Below are positions 36,601 through 45,304 of a DNA stretch of 64,000 nt, one piece after another. The number at the start of each line of letters is the position of its first letter. The stretch's first letter is position 1. The notes under the pieces are model-generated. The model saw only the letters and a program-made list of their open reading frames with translations, had not been told where the DNA came from and searched no databases. Made by a program: the position numbers and the translations under genes. Source of the DNA: UBA995 sp035477115 (GTDB lineage Bacteria; Bacillota; Sulfobacillia; UBA995); assembly GCA_035477115.1 (NCBI GenBank), contig DATIKW010000028.1:23507-87506 (forward strand). The letters are read 5' to 3'.

Positions 36601-38978
36601 GAGTCCTCATCGTCGGTGGAGTGGCCGGCGGAGCGACTGCCGCAGCGCGCCTGCGGCGCCTGGATGAACACGCGGACATCACCATCCTGGAACGGGGCGA
36701 ACACATCGCTTACGCTAACTGCGGGCTGCCCTACCATCTCGGAGGCAAGATCGCCAATCGGCGAAGCCTCTTCTTGTTGACGCCGGCCGACTTCCAGCGC
36801 CGTTTCGCGGTAGACGTGCGGACGGGACACGAGGCGGCCGCCATTCACCGGGGCAACCATGAGCTGGAAGTCCTGGACCTCGCCGCCGGGCGCACCTACC
36901 GCGAGCATTACGACCGATTGCTGCTGTCGCCGGGGGCCGCGCCCATTCGTCCCCGGGGGATGGAAGGGTCCCGCGTGTTCGCGTTCCGCTCGGTGACCGA
37001 CGCCGATCGGCTGCAGTCCTTCCTGGCCGACGAACGGCCGGCCTCAGCGCTGGTCGTCGGCGGGGGCTTCCTGGGGCTGGAGATGGCGGAAAACCTGGTC
37101 GCCCGTGGTCTATCGGTCACGCTGGTCGAGATGGCCTCCCAGGTCCTGCTGGGACTCGATGCGGACATGGTGTGGCCGCTTCACGAGCACCTGCGCGCCA
37201 AGGGCGTCACCCTGGAACTGGGGTCGGCGGTCGCGGCCCTGGAGGAAGCGGGCAAGTCGGTGCGGGCCACCCTTGCCGATGGGCGGCGGCTCGAGGCGGG
37301 CCTCGTCATACTGGCCCTGGGTGTGCGCCCGGAAGTGGAACTGGCCCGCAAGGCTGGACTCGAACTCGGCCCCATGGGCGGGATAGCCGTCGATCGACAG
37401 TTGCGGACCTCCGATCCCGCCATCTTCGCCGTCGGCGATGCCATTGAGGTGGAACACCGGGTCAGCGGGCGCAAGGTGCTGCTGCCGTTGGCCGGACCCG
37501 CCAACCGGCAGGCGAGAGTGGCCGCCGCGAACATCGCCGGCAGGAGTGAGGAGTACTCGGGCAGCGCGGGTACTGCGATCGTGAAAGTCTTCGAACTCGC
37601 GGCCGGCTTCACCGGGCTCAACCGGCAGCAACTGGAGCGGGCGGGCATCGACCATCGCAGCGTGATCATCCACTCCGCCTCTCATGCTACCTATTACCCC
37701 GGAGCTGAGACCCTCACCTTGAAACTCCTGTTTTCCGGGGCGGGAGACATTCTGGGAGCCCAGGCCGTGGGACGCGAGGGCGTGGACAAGCGGATCGACG
37801 TGATCGCCACCGCCATTCAACTGGGGGGCCGGGTCGCCGACCTGAGTCGCCTGGACCTGAGCTACGCCCCGCCCTTCGGGCATGCCCGCGACCCGGTGAA
37901 TGTCGCCGGGCTCATGGGCGGGAACCTTCAGGCCGGCGACATCGACGTGGTGGATGCGGCCGACCTGCTGGCCCGCCCGGAGCGCCAAGTGGTTGACGTA
38001 TCGGAACCGGCCGAGTTCGCGGCCGGGCACGTGCCGGGCTCCGTCAACATCCCGCTCGGCGAGTTGCGCTCGCGCCTGGGGGAACTCGATCCCGCTCAAG
38101 AGGTAGTCTGCGTATGCGCGCTGGGCCGGCGCTCCTATAATGCCTGCCGGGTCTTACGGCAGCACGGTTTCTCGAAGGCGCGCAATCTCAGCGGCGGCTA
38201 CCGTACCTACCGCGGGCTGGCCAGACCCGCCGCGCCGCCGGCGGCCGGAGGCGAGATCGAACTGGATGCGTGCGGGCTGGGATGCCCGGGGCCCATTCTG
38301 GAAGTCAACCGCCGGCTACGGGACCTGCCGGTTGGGGCCACCTTGCGGGTGAAAGCCACCGATCCCGGCTTCCCGGCCGACATCGCCGCCTGGTGCGAAC
38401 GTACGGGCAACCGCCTGATCGCCTTGAGAAGAGAAGGAGATGTGTTCGCCGCCATCGTGGGCAAGGGGCAGCCCCCGTCAGACCCCGGGTCCAGTCCCGC
38501 CGGTGCCCCCCTTCTCGACAAGACACTCATCGTCTTCAGCGGCGACCTGGATCGAGCGATCGCCGCCTTCATCATCGCTACGGGAGCGGCCGTCATGGGC
38601 CGGAAGGTCACCATGTTCTTCACCTTCTGGGGGCTCACCGTGCTTCGGCGGCGGGCCGCCGGACTGCGCAAGTCGTTCCTCGACCGCATGTTTGGAGCGA
38701 TGTTGCCCCGCGGGCCTTCGGCACTGAAGCTCTCCCGCATGAACCTCGGAGGGATCGGCGCGCCGATGATCCGCTGGGTCATGCGCAGGAAAGGCGTAAT
38801 GTCCCTCGAAGAGCTGATCGGCCAGGCGCAGGCGGCGGGAGTACGCCTGGTGGCCTGCCAGATGTCCATGGATGTGATGGGCATCCGGCGCGAAGAACTC
38901 GCCGAGGGCGTCGAAGTGGCAGGCGTTGCCACCTACCTGCAAGCCAGCGAGACCGCGGGGACGAACCTGTTCATCTGA
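36597..38978 (+). CDS. Four-domain persulfide protein: CoA-disulfide reductase - rhodanese - TusA - DsrE
   Basis: 793 residues. Residues 1-450 are a CoA-disulfide/NADH-polysulfide reductase: FAD-binding VGGVAGGATAAARL, catalytic Cys42 in NCGLPY, NAD-binding VVGGGFLGLEMAE, FAVGDA. Residues 455-545 are a rhodanese with active loop CALGRR (Cys507). Residues 553-622 are TusA with CPGPI (Cys563). Residues 642-793 are DsrE/F-like with a conserved Cys754 in ACQM. Together they can reduce and relay sulfane sulfur from CoA or glutathione persulfides. Starts within the ArsR stop. The fusion and its position opposite the hdr operon suggest cytosolic sulfur transfer and redox balancing. Substrate is inferred. 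Confidence 0.93.
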   Translation: MRVLIVGGVAGGATAAARLRRLDEHADITILERGEHIAYANCGLPYHLGGKIANRRSLFLLTPADFQRRFAVDVRTGHEAAAIHRGNHELEVLDLAAGRTYREHYDRLLLSPGAAPIRPRGMEGSRVFAFRSVTDADRLQSFLADERPASALVVGGGFLGLEMAENLVARGLSVTLVEMASQVLLGLDADMVWPLHEHLRAKGVTLELGSAVAALEEAGKSVRATLADGRRLEAGLVILALGVRPEVELARKAGLELGPMGGIAVDRQLRTSDPAIFAVGDAIEVEHRVSGRKVLLPLAGPANRQARVAAANIAGRSEEYSGSAGTAIVKVFELAAGFTGLNRQQLERAGIDHRSVIIHSASHATYYPGAETLTLKLLFSGAGDILGAQAVGREGVDKRIDVIATAIQLGGRVADLSRLDLSYAPPFGHARDPVNVAGLMGGNLQAGDIDVVDAADLLARPERQVVDVSEPAEFAAGHVPGSVNIPLGELRSRLGELDPAQEVVCVCALGRRSYNACRVLRQHGFSKARNLSGGYRTYRGLARPAAPPAAGGEIELDACGLGCPGPILEVNRRLRDLPVGATLRVKATDPGFPADIAAWCERTGNRLIALRREGDVFAAIVGKGQPPSDPGSSPAGAPLLDKTLIVFSGDLDRAIAAFIIATGAAVMGRKVTMFFTFWGLTVLRRRAAGLRKSFLDRMFGAMLPRGPSALKLSRMNLGGIGAPMIRWVMRRKGVMSLEELIGQAQAAGVRLVACQMSMDVMGIRREELAEGVEVAGVATYLQASETAGTNLFI

Positions 38979-38998
38979 GAGGCCGGGAGCGAACGGCA

Positions 38999-39457
38999 GT
39001 GAACGATGAGATCAAGGTGGTTGCCACCAATCGAAAGGCCCGGCACGAGTACCACGTCGAGGAGACGGTCGAAGCCGGCCTCGTCCTGGTGGGCTCGGAG
39101 GTGAAGGCGCTCCGCCTGGGACGGGCGAGTCTTACCGACAGCTATGCGCGATTCGAGGGCGGAGAGGCGCAACTATATAATCTGCATATCAGCCCCTATG
39201 AGCAGGCCAACCAGTTCAACCATGAGCCGAAGCGGACCCGCAAGCTGCTCTTGCATAAGGCGGAAATCCGGCGGCTCCTGGGCAAGGTGACCCAGCGCGG
39301 TTATACGGTGATACCGTTGCGCCTTTATTTCCGGGGGGGCCGGGCCAAGGTGGAACTCGCCCTGGCGCGCGGCAAGCAAGTTCACGACCGGAGGCGCGAC
39401 ATCGCCGAAAGGGACGCACAGCGCGCGATCCAGCGCGCCCTGAAAGAGCGGAGTTGA
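38999..39457 (+). CDS. smpB: SsrA-binding protein SmpB
   Basis: 152 residues. VVATNRKARHEY, GLVLVGSEVKALRLGRASL, DSYARFEGGEAQLYN and the basic C-terminal tail (KQVHDRRRDIAERDAQR) identify SmpB, which brings tmRNA to stalled ribosomes. GTG at 38999 follows GGGAG. ssrA lies 1.8 kb downstream on the same strand, with an opposite-strand methyltransferase gene in between. Confidence 0.96.
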   Translation: MNDEIKVVATNRKARHEYHVEETVEAGLVLVGSEVKALRLGRASLTDSYARFEGGEAQLYNLHISPYEQANQFNHEPKRTRKLLLHKAEIRRLLGKVTQRGYTVIPLRLYFRGGRAKVELALARGKQVHDRRRDIAERDAQRAIQRALKERS

Positions 39458-39528
39458 GACGGGCCGGACGAATTGCCGCTGACGCGGGGGACGGATTGCC
39501 GATGGTGGTAGGGGCGGGCGGGGGAGAG

Positions 39529-41010
39529 TCACCGCGGCCCCAGCGGCAGGTGGGCGACCCCGGCCTCATCCATGATCTTGGTTGCCGCCCGGTCGAGGCC
39601 CCGCTCCCGATCCGGTCCGAGCGGCGCCGGCCGGTGGCCGTCGAGGATCTCCCTCACCCGCAAGCGGGCGCGCTGGAAGCTGTCGGTGCCCCCCTCGGCC
39701 TGCCACCGGTTACGATCGCGACGGTCGATGATCGGGGTGGGGAGATGCAACTCCCGGCGGAACCACGCTGCCGTATGGCGTGCCGTCAGGTAGTTGCCCC
39801 CCGGTCCGAGCGCGGCGATCAAGTCGGCCGCCATGGCTTCTTCCGAGCAGTCCAGTCCCCGATGAAGGCGCAGGGCCAGCCCGCAGATCTCGTTGTCGAT
39901 CACCAACTTCTCCAGGCTGAGGCAACTGACGAACTCCAGGATGCCTGGGCCGGAAATGACATTGAGCCCGGCCAGTTGAGCGATGGTCGCGCTCATCGCC
40001 GTCTCGAGGCCGGCCTGGGCGTCGACCAGCTTCGAGTCGCTCAAGCAGGCATAGGTGTGGGTGGGCAGGCCATAAAACTTCCCCATCTGCGCGTAGCCGG
40101 CGGCGATCATGGTCGCCTCCACCGCGCCGAGCGCCGTGGTCCCGTGCCGCATGTCGAAGTGGACCGGAGCCCCACCGTATACCACCGGGGCGCCCCGGCA
40201 AGCGCACTGGGCCAGGGTGAGGCCACTGAGCGTTTCCACGGTGTGCAGGAGGATTGAGCCGGCGAGGGTGGCCGGGGAGGCGGCGCCGGGCATGGGCATG
40301 GACACCGTCTCCATCGGTAGCCAGTTGCGGGCGCAGTCGATGATGTTCTGGGAACTGATGTGGGTCCATTTCAGGGGAGGCGATGGGCAGACATCGAACA
40401 CCGCCATCGGCCGTTCCCGGAGGGCGTCGGCGCCGCCCGCCACCGCCGCCAGCAGATCGCGCATGTGACCGACGCCCGAGACGCTGAACGCCCCGGTTAT
40501 GATCGGCTTGGGGGAGTTCTTGAGTAGCAGGTACAATCGGTAGCTGTCGCCGATCGACTTCGGCACGTCATAGCATACCACGGCCGTGGATTGGAGGGCT
40601 ATGTGGGGAAGGGCGTCATTCACCAGGGAGATGGCGGCCAGGTCGGCGGCATGCGAAGGCCGAATGGTACGTCCGTCCGACTCCAGGAAACGGATGGCGG
40701 CCGAGCCAGGATCGAAGTACACGTTGTCGCCGCCGAGGTCGGCCACCGGGTTCCCGTCCCGGGAGTGAAGCAGGATGTGGGACGGGGCGCTCCTGATCGC
40801 TTCCAGCACCAGTTCCGGTTTGAGCCAGGCCACCTTGCGTCCGAAATCGACCCTGGCACCATGATCTTTCAGGATCTTCAGGGCCTCCTCCGACTCGAAT
40901 TGCACGCCGCAGGCATCCAGGGTACGCAAGGCGTGGTCGTGGATCATCGCTATCTGGCCATCAGTGAGCAGCTTCAGCCTGGGTTGGCCGGTGAAAGTGA
41001 ACTTCTCCAT
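39529..41010 (-). CDS. MttB-superfamily methyltransferase without pyrrolysine
   Basis: 493 residues of the trimethylamine methyltransferase (MttB) superfamily: TIM-barrel with ILLHSRDGNPVADLGG, GAFSVSGVGHM, GAPVVYGGAPVHFDMRHG, and CLSLEKLVIDNEICG. The frame has no internal TAG, so there is no pyrrolysine; such homologues (MtgB, MtpB, MtcB type) demethylate glycine betaine, proline betaine or carnitine. No corrinoid protein or reactivase gene is in the window, so its methyl acceptor must be encoded elsewhere. It is inserted between smpB and ssrA on the opposite strand. Confidence 0.85.
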   Translation of the reverse strand: MEKFTFTGQPRLKLLTDGQIAMIHDHALRTLDACGVQFESEEALKILKDHGARVDFGRKVAWLKPELVLEAIRSAPSHILLHSRDGNPVADLGGDNVYFDPGSAAIRFLESDGRTIRPSHAADLAAISLVNDALPHIALQSTAVVCYDVPKSIGDSYRLYLLLKNSPKPIITGAFSVSGVGHMRDLLAAVAGGADALRERPMAVFDVCPSPPLKWTHISSQNIIDCARNWLPMETVSMPMPGAASPATLAGSILLHTVETLSGLTLAQCACRGAPVVYGGAPVHFDMRHGTTALGAVEATMIAAGYAQMGKFYGLPTHTYACLSDSKLVDAQAGLETAMSATIAQLAGLNVISGPGILEFVSCLSLEKLVIDNEICGLALRLHRGLDCSEEAMAADLIAALGPGGNYLTARHTAAWFRRELHLPTPIIDRRDRNRWQAEGGTDSFQRARLRVREILDGHRPAPLGPDRERGLDRAATKIMDEAGVAHLPLGPR

Positions 41011-41183
41011 CGACGTACCCCCCTCTACGGCCGACGGCAGGGTCGGCGCTCCGGCCGGACTACCGATTACGGTTTGAGTCTACAGCAATTCCGACACCGG
41101 CGCCAGGCGGGAGGCCGCGACACGATGACCTGGTGCCGTGCCCGAGCCACCATCGCCCCCCGTTCCCGTGGGCGTCCCGCCCA

Positions 41184-41212
41184 TTGCCAGCGGCCGGCTC
41201 GTCTGCTAAAAT
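41184..41212 (+). promoter_or_regulatory. Vegetative promoter of ssrA
   Basis: TTGCCA (41184-41189), 17-nt spacer, TAAAAT (41207-41212). The predicted start lies about 30 nt upstream of the mature tmRNA 5' end, fitting removal of a leader by RNase P. Confidence 0.75.
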
Positions 41213-41247
41213 GAGATTCCACGGTAACCCGATCCGGAGGAGGTCTT

Positions 41248-41602
41248 GGGGGCGAATCAGATTCGACGGCGGCAGCACTGACAGGAGTAGCAGGCCGGGG
41301 CCCAGGTCCTCGCATCAACCTGGAAAAACCAAAAGAGCCAACGAGCAATACGCTCTGGCCGCCTAGTGCGGCCACGTCCCTCCGGTCCACGCCTGCGGGT
41401 CCGTAAGGGGCGTCAAACTAGCAGGATACCGTAGGGGAGATGCCGGCCGGCATCCCCGTCGGGAAACCATCCGGCCTGACCCGAACGGATCCTTCCCTTG
41501 GGAGCCGGGCAGGGTGACACAAGCAAAGCAAGGGATAAGCCTGTAGAAGCTCTTGGGAGTGGGCCGGCGGACCCGCCGGGCAGCTCGGCGGCGCCTCCAC
41601 CA
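41248..41602 (+). ncRNA. ssrA: Transfer-messenger RNA
   Basis: The 5' end GGGGGCG pairs with CGCCTCC before the discriminator A and encoded CCA (41600-41602), giving a 7-bp acceptor stem with one G-U. The conserved start GGGGGCGAATCAGATTCGACGG (split: GGGGGCG, then GATTCGACGG) is characteristic. The tag frame is 41337-41366, codons for ANEQYALAA then TAG, so the added peptide is probably A-ANEQYALAA, ending in the usual LAA degradation signal. It rescues stalled ribosomes with SmpB. Confidence 0.96.
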
Positions 41603-41611
41603 GTTTGACGG
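41576..41611 (+). repeat. ssrA 3'-end direct repeat, left copy
   Basis: 36-nt segment spanning the last 27 nt of ssrA, including the acceptor strand and CCA. It matches a second copy at 42875-42910 in 31 of 36 positions, all five differences being transitions. This copy completes the functional tmRNA. Confidence 0.8.
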
Positions 41612-41635
41612 CTCCGGGATCTTCCCGGAGCCGTC
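41607..41635 (+). terminator. Strong hairpin behind ssrA
   Basis: GACGGCTCCGGGA (41607-41619), loop TCT, TCCCGGAGCCGTC (41623-41635): a perfect 13-bp stem. No T-tract follows (TGCGT), so it may act as a processing barrier as much as an intrinsic terminator. Confidence 0.65.
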
Positions 41636-41674
41636 TGCGTCCGGTGAATTACCGTCCAAAGGAGCGACCACGAG

Positions 41675-42874
41675 GTGTACGACTTGGTGATCCACAACGC
41701 GCGGGTCATTACCGTTTCGCCCCGAGGGACCATGGATCGGGGGGCGGTAGCGGTGCGCGCCGGTCTGATTGCAGCCGTGGGCGGACCCGAATTGGTCAGC
41801 GCACCAGCCCGGGAACGGCTGAACGCCTCGGGGATGACTCTGGCTCCGGGCCTGGTGGATTGCCATTCACACCTCATGGAATATGCCACCGCCGGCGTTC
41901 ACCGGGTAGGTCCCGCCGGCCAGGCCATGGCCGGGGTGGCCAACCTCTTCAAATCACGCCTGGCCGGAATAGTAGGCAACGGCGAACACCATCTCGGACA
42001 TCCCGATCTAATTCAGCCAACGGCAGTATACTTCGACCTCGCGCGACGCTTTCCCGGTAAGGTGCGCGTGGCGGCAGGCTTCTGCGTGCTGGGCACCGAT
42101 CCCCTGGTGGTGACCGCCTCGGTCCGGCCGGGGCAAGTTCTGACCTTGGACGGACTTGACCTCGGCCTGGTCGAGGAGGCGGCCCGGCATTCCGAGTTTC
42201 CCGGAGAGAATCTCTTTGTTACCGCAACCTGTGCCAATCTCCCCCCCGAGCTGGCTCCCCGTGCCGGGGAGTTGTGCTTCGGCACGGAGCGTATCCGGGA
42301 CTTCGTCGCGGTCTTCCACGCTGCCGGCAAGAAGGTGGGAGGACATGTGGAGGGGGAGCGGGCCATTCGGACCTTCCTTGACGCCGGAGGCGACGTCCTG
42401 CACCATGCCCACGGCCTTACCCCGGAACTCACCCGGCGGATGGCTGAAGCAGGAGCGGCCCTGGTAGCCACTCCCCATGGGGGCACAGGGAGCACGCCAA
42501 ACTCCTCGGACGAGATTGCCCGGGCGGTCGCGGCCGGGGTGCGGGTGGCCATCGCCTCCGACGCCTACCTGCCAAAGCATCCCGGAGCGCATTGGCTCAA
42601 CGAGCCGCCGGGCTTTGAGTACGGTCCCCAGCACCTCATGGTCTTGGCCGCTCCCGCTTTCCGGTTGCTCCGGGAGTGGGGAAGGGACGACAACGACCTT
42701 CTGGCCCTGGTTACCCGGAATCCGGCGGAGATCATGGGCCTTGAGGGTGGTCGGATCGAACCCGGCCGGCCTGCAGACCTCATATTGGCTGACGGGGTCC
42801 CGGGCCTTGACTTCACTGACCCCGAAGGGATCCGCAAGGTCTTCATCGACGGCGCGGTCTTCTTGAACCGGTGA
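41675..42874 (+). CDS. Metal-dependent amidohydrolase, imidazolonepropionase-like
   Basis: 399 residues of the amidohydrolase superfamily. The HxH metal motif is in GLVDCHSHLME; further ligands are in KVGGHVEGE, VLHHAHGL and IASDAYLP; the C-terminal beta domain ends GRPADLILADG. Starts at GTG 41675. Substrate is unknown; relatives hydrolyse imidazolone rings, dipeptides or guanidine-like amides. It is the only gene between the two ssrA 3'-end repeats, and its stop directly abuts the right repeat, so it looks like the remaining cargo of an element that integrated at ssrA. Confidence 0.85.
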   Translation: MYDLVIHNARVITVSPRGTMDRGAVAVRAGLIAAVGGPELVSAPARERLNASGMTLAPGLVDCHSHLMEYATAGVHRVGPAGQAMAGVANLFKSRLAGIVGNGEHHLGHPDLIQPTAVYFDLARRFPGKVRVAAGFCVLGTDPLVVTASVRPGQVLTLDGLDLGLVEEAARHSEFPGENLFVTATCANLPPELAPRAGELCFGTERIRDFVAVFHAAGKKVGGHVEGERAIRTFLDAGGDVLHHAHGLTPELTRRMAEAGAALVATPHGGTGSTPNSSDEIARAVAAGVRVAIASDAYLPKHPGAHWLNEPPGFEYGPQHLMVLAAPAFRLLREWGRDDNDLLALVTRNPAEIMGLEGGRIEPGRPADLILADGVPGLDFTDPEGIRKVFIDGAVFLNR

Positions 42875-42910
42875 CCGGGCAGCTCGGTGGTGCCTCCACC
42901 GGCTTGGCGG
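42875..42910 (+). repeat. ssrA 3'-end direct repeat, right (displaced) copy
   Basis: Same 36 nt as 41576-41611 with five transitions. It is not attached to any tmRNA body and would be the original ssrA end pushed aside by insertion. It begins at the base after the amidohydrolase stop codon. Confidence 0.75.
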
Positions 42911-43090
42911 GTATGACGGAGAAGATGGAGGGTTTTGACCAAAGACCACGAATCATTCTGCGGTAAGCCCGGCCGTGTGTTCCGGGCGTTCCTTGTCGGA
43001 CCCGTTGCTCATCACTGCTGAGCATAAGCAGCGACAGATCACGGCGCGAGCGGTCCGGAGCAACATCGGGCAGAAAGGAAGCGTGGGTAA

Positions 43091-44098
43091 ATGCGTACCG
43101 TTCAGGACGTACTGGAGGCACTGGATAGGATCACCGGTGGCCGAGTGGTCAAAGGGCCGTCAGACATCTCGAGCGGGAAGAACCCGTTCGTGGTCAGCAA
43201 GTCCTCTCACATTCCCGGCAAGGCGATCGTCGAGACCCCGGGTCTGGTGTTCGGCGACCCAAGCTGGCCTGTTCGCAAGGCGGGCATGCTGATGACGTTG
43301 ACCGAGAGCGGCATTGAGCTGGCCTCCGCGCTCGGCATCGACCTGGTGGTGGCCCACCACCCCATCGCTGACGCCGCCAACTCGGGCGGAGTGCCTCTCC
43401 GCAACTACCTCGGTCTGTACCGCATCGCTGCGATCGAACTTCACGAGGCTTTCCATGGCCTGCACCCCGGGATTCCCTACTTGCACGGCCACCGGGCCTT
43501 CCGCGTGGACGTGGCCTATGGCGGCATTCCCGGAAACATCCTGTTTGTAGGCAAGCCGCTGGAGGACGTGAACCGGCTCGGCGACATGGTGGAGAGGCTG
43601 GCCCGGTTCATGAACTACGAGGAAGAGGAGCGCCTGCTGGACGCCGAACGGGATATCCGCCGGGTGCGCGAGATATGGGAAACATCGGTGGCGGTGCGGG
43701 CGAAAGTCCTGGCCGGTGACCCGAACAGCCAGGTGGGGACGGTCCTCCACATCTTCCCCCACACCGGCTTCACCGTCGAGCACCTCGAGCGGGCCAAAGC
43801 CGAGCATCCCGAAGCCACCACCGTCCTGGCCACCATCAGCCGCGTGCCCGTGGACCATGCCCTCGTCGCCAAAGCACGCGAACTGGGGATGCACTTCGTG
43901 GTCGGCAATTCCCACGCCGTGGAGATTTTCGAGAATTGGCTGCCCCTGTCCTACGCCCTGCGCGACCTGCTGCCCGAGGTGGAGTACTTCGTGCTTCGCG
44001 AGCGGGTCTCGGCGACCAGACTTGAGGACACGGGGAACGAGTCCATTCGCCAGTACGCGAGCCGGATGGCGGACCAGTACCTGGTGAAAAAAACGTAG
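43091..44098 (+). CDS. Nif3-like dinuclear-metal-site protein
   Basis: 335 residues. LVVAHHPIAD carries the His pair of the Nif3/YbgI metal site, and HFVVGNSHAVEIFE near residue 280 supplies the distal ligands. Nif3-family proteins bind two metals and some have GTP cyclohydrolase I type (FolE2-like) or phosphoesterase activity; the family function is not settled. ATG 43091 is preceded by AAAGGAAG. The sequence diverges from typical Nif3 in its N-terminal region. It lies immediately upstream of the Gate-domain transporter gene, 88 nt apart on the same strand. Confidence 0.65.
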   Translation: MRTVQDVLEALDRITGGRVVKGPSDISSGKNPFVVSKSSHIPGKAIVETPGLVFGDPSWPVRKAGMLMTLTESGIELASALGIDLVVAHHPIADAANSGGVPLRNYLGLYRIAAIELHEAFHGLHPGIPYLHGHRAFRVDVAYGGIPGNILFVGKPLEDVNRLGDMVERLARFMNYEEEERLLDAERDIRRVREIWETSVAVRAKVLAGDPNSQVGTVLHIFPHTGFTVEHLERAKAEHPEATTVLATISRVPVDHALVAKARELGMHFVVGNSHAVEIFENWLPLSYALRDLLPEVEYFVLRERVSATRLEDTGNESIRQYASRMADQYLVKKT

Positions 44099-44186
44099 GG
44101 AGGAGGGACGGCCCGTCACTTGGCGGCGGCATGCACAGGCCGCTTGACCCGAGCAAGTAAATCCTAGCTACCGGGGAGGTACGCGC

Positions 44187-45263
44187 GTGTCCAACAAGGA
44201 TCTCCAGAGGCGCACCTGGCATACCACCGAGTACATCGGGATGGGAGTCCTCATCCTCCTCATGCTCGGCTTACTGGTTGGCCCGCAGTGGATGGGCGGG
44301 CTCTTTGACGCCATGTTCAGGAGGGCGCTCCCCATCGTCGCCACCGTCTTTCTCACCGGACTGGTGGGCACGGCCATCATCGTGAGCGTCATGACCGGAC
44401 GGATTCTCGAGAGACTCGGGCTCACCGACGCCTTGATGCGGTTGTTCGTGCCGATAGTGGGGCGGATGGGCATCCATTCGGCGGTCGTCATTCCCGGAGT
44501 CTACAACATCCTGGGCGACATCAACGCCGCCGGGCGCATCGCCGGTCCGGTGCTGAAGAACGCCGGCGCCACCCGCGACGAGCAGAAGATCGCCATCGCC
44601 ACCATGGTGCAGTCCCAGCAGTCCTTCTCCACCTTCATGCTCGGGCTGATCGCCATGACGGCAGCGGGAATCAGTGCGTTCCCCGTCATCCTGTTGGGGG
44701 TATTCGCACCACTGGTAGTCATGCCGTTCATATTGAAGCACACCATCTACCGGAACACCAAGGCCGTCACCCTTGCGGAGATACCGCGTTTCACCCCGAC
44801 CACAAAGGGTGCGCTGCCGACCATCTTCGGCGGTGCCAAGGAAGGCGCGGAACTCCTGTTCCTCCTGATCATCCCCGCCGTGGCCGTGGTGTTCGCTTTC
44901 ATCGGCGCTCTGGAGTACATGGGTATCTGGCAGCCCATCAACAACGCTCTGGTGGCAGGACTGTCGGCCCTGCGCATCGACCCTGAGACGGGCATAGTCG
45001 CCATCCTGGCCTCCCCCACCGTTGCCATGGGCAACCTCGTAAAGACCGCCGCCGAACTCGATCCGCGGCTGGTGGTAGGATCGTTCGTCCTGGCGGCTTC
45101 CGGGTTCCCGCTCAGCGTCGTGCTGGGTCAGATCCCCACAATATGGGCGGGGATCTCCGACTTGACCGAGCGCGAAGCACTGGAGGCGGCAATCGTCGGC
45201 ATCGTGTTGAGGATCGCCACCGCCGCCCTCTTGGCCATCGCGCTGACGCCGCTGGTAATATAG
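44187..45263 (+). CDS. Gate-domain (nucleoside-recognition) membrane protein
   Basis: 358 residues with about 9-10 membrane helices. Two repeats with the conserved Gate pattern: IPGVYNILGDINAAGRIAGPVLKNAG (split in two: IPGVYNILGDI and AAGRIAGPVL) and LASPTVAMGNLVK. The domain is shared by concentrative nucleoside transporters and spore maturation proteins SpmA/SpmB. GTG start at 44187 with GGGGAGG upstream. Substrate unknown; co-direction with the Nif3-like gene hints at a nucleotide or pterin link, which is inference. Confidence 0.75.
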   Translation: MSNKDLQRRTWHTTEYIGMGVLILLMLGLLVGPQWMGGLFDAMFRRALPIVATVFLTGLVGTAIIVSVMTGRILERLGLTDALMRLFVPIVGRMGIHSAVVIPGVYNILGDINAAGRIAGPVLKNAGATRDEQKIAIATMVQSQQSFSTFMLGLIAMTAAGISAFPVILLGVFAPLVVMPFILKHTIYRNTKAVTLAEIPRFTPTTKGALPTIFGGAKEGAELLFLLIIPAVAVVFAFIGALEYMGIWQPINNALVAGLSALRIDPETGIVAILASPTVAMGNLVKTAAELDPRLVVGSFVLAASGFPLSVVLGQIPTIWAGISDLTEREALEAAIVGIVLRIATAALLAIALTPLVI

Positions 45264-45304
45264 GCTGGTCGGCGACGCAAGACGATGAAGGTGCCGGGCG
45301 CGCC

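Noticed and set aside
39529..41010. Pyrrolysine-containing trimethylamine methyltransferase
   Set aside because: The reading frame runs its full length with no in-frame TAG.
41248..41602. Protein-coding frames across the tmRNA region
   Set aside because: The region folds and aligns as tmRNA, with tag frame and paired ends.
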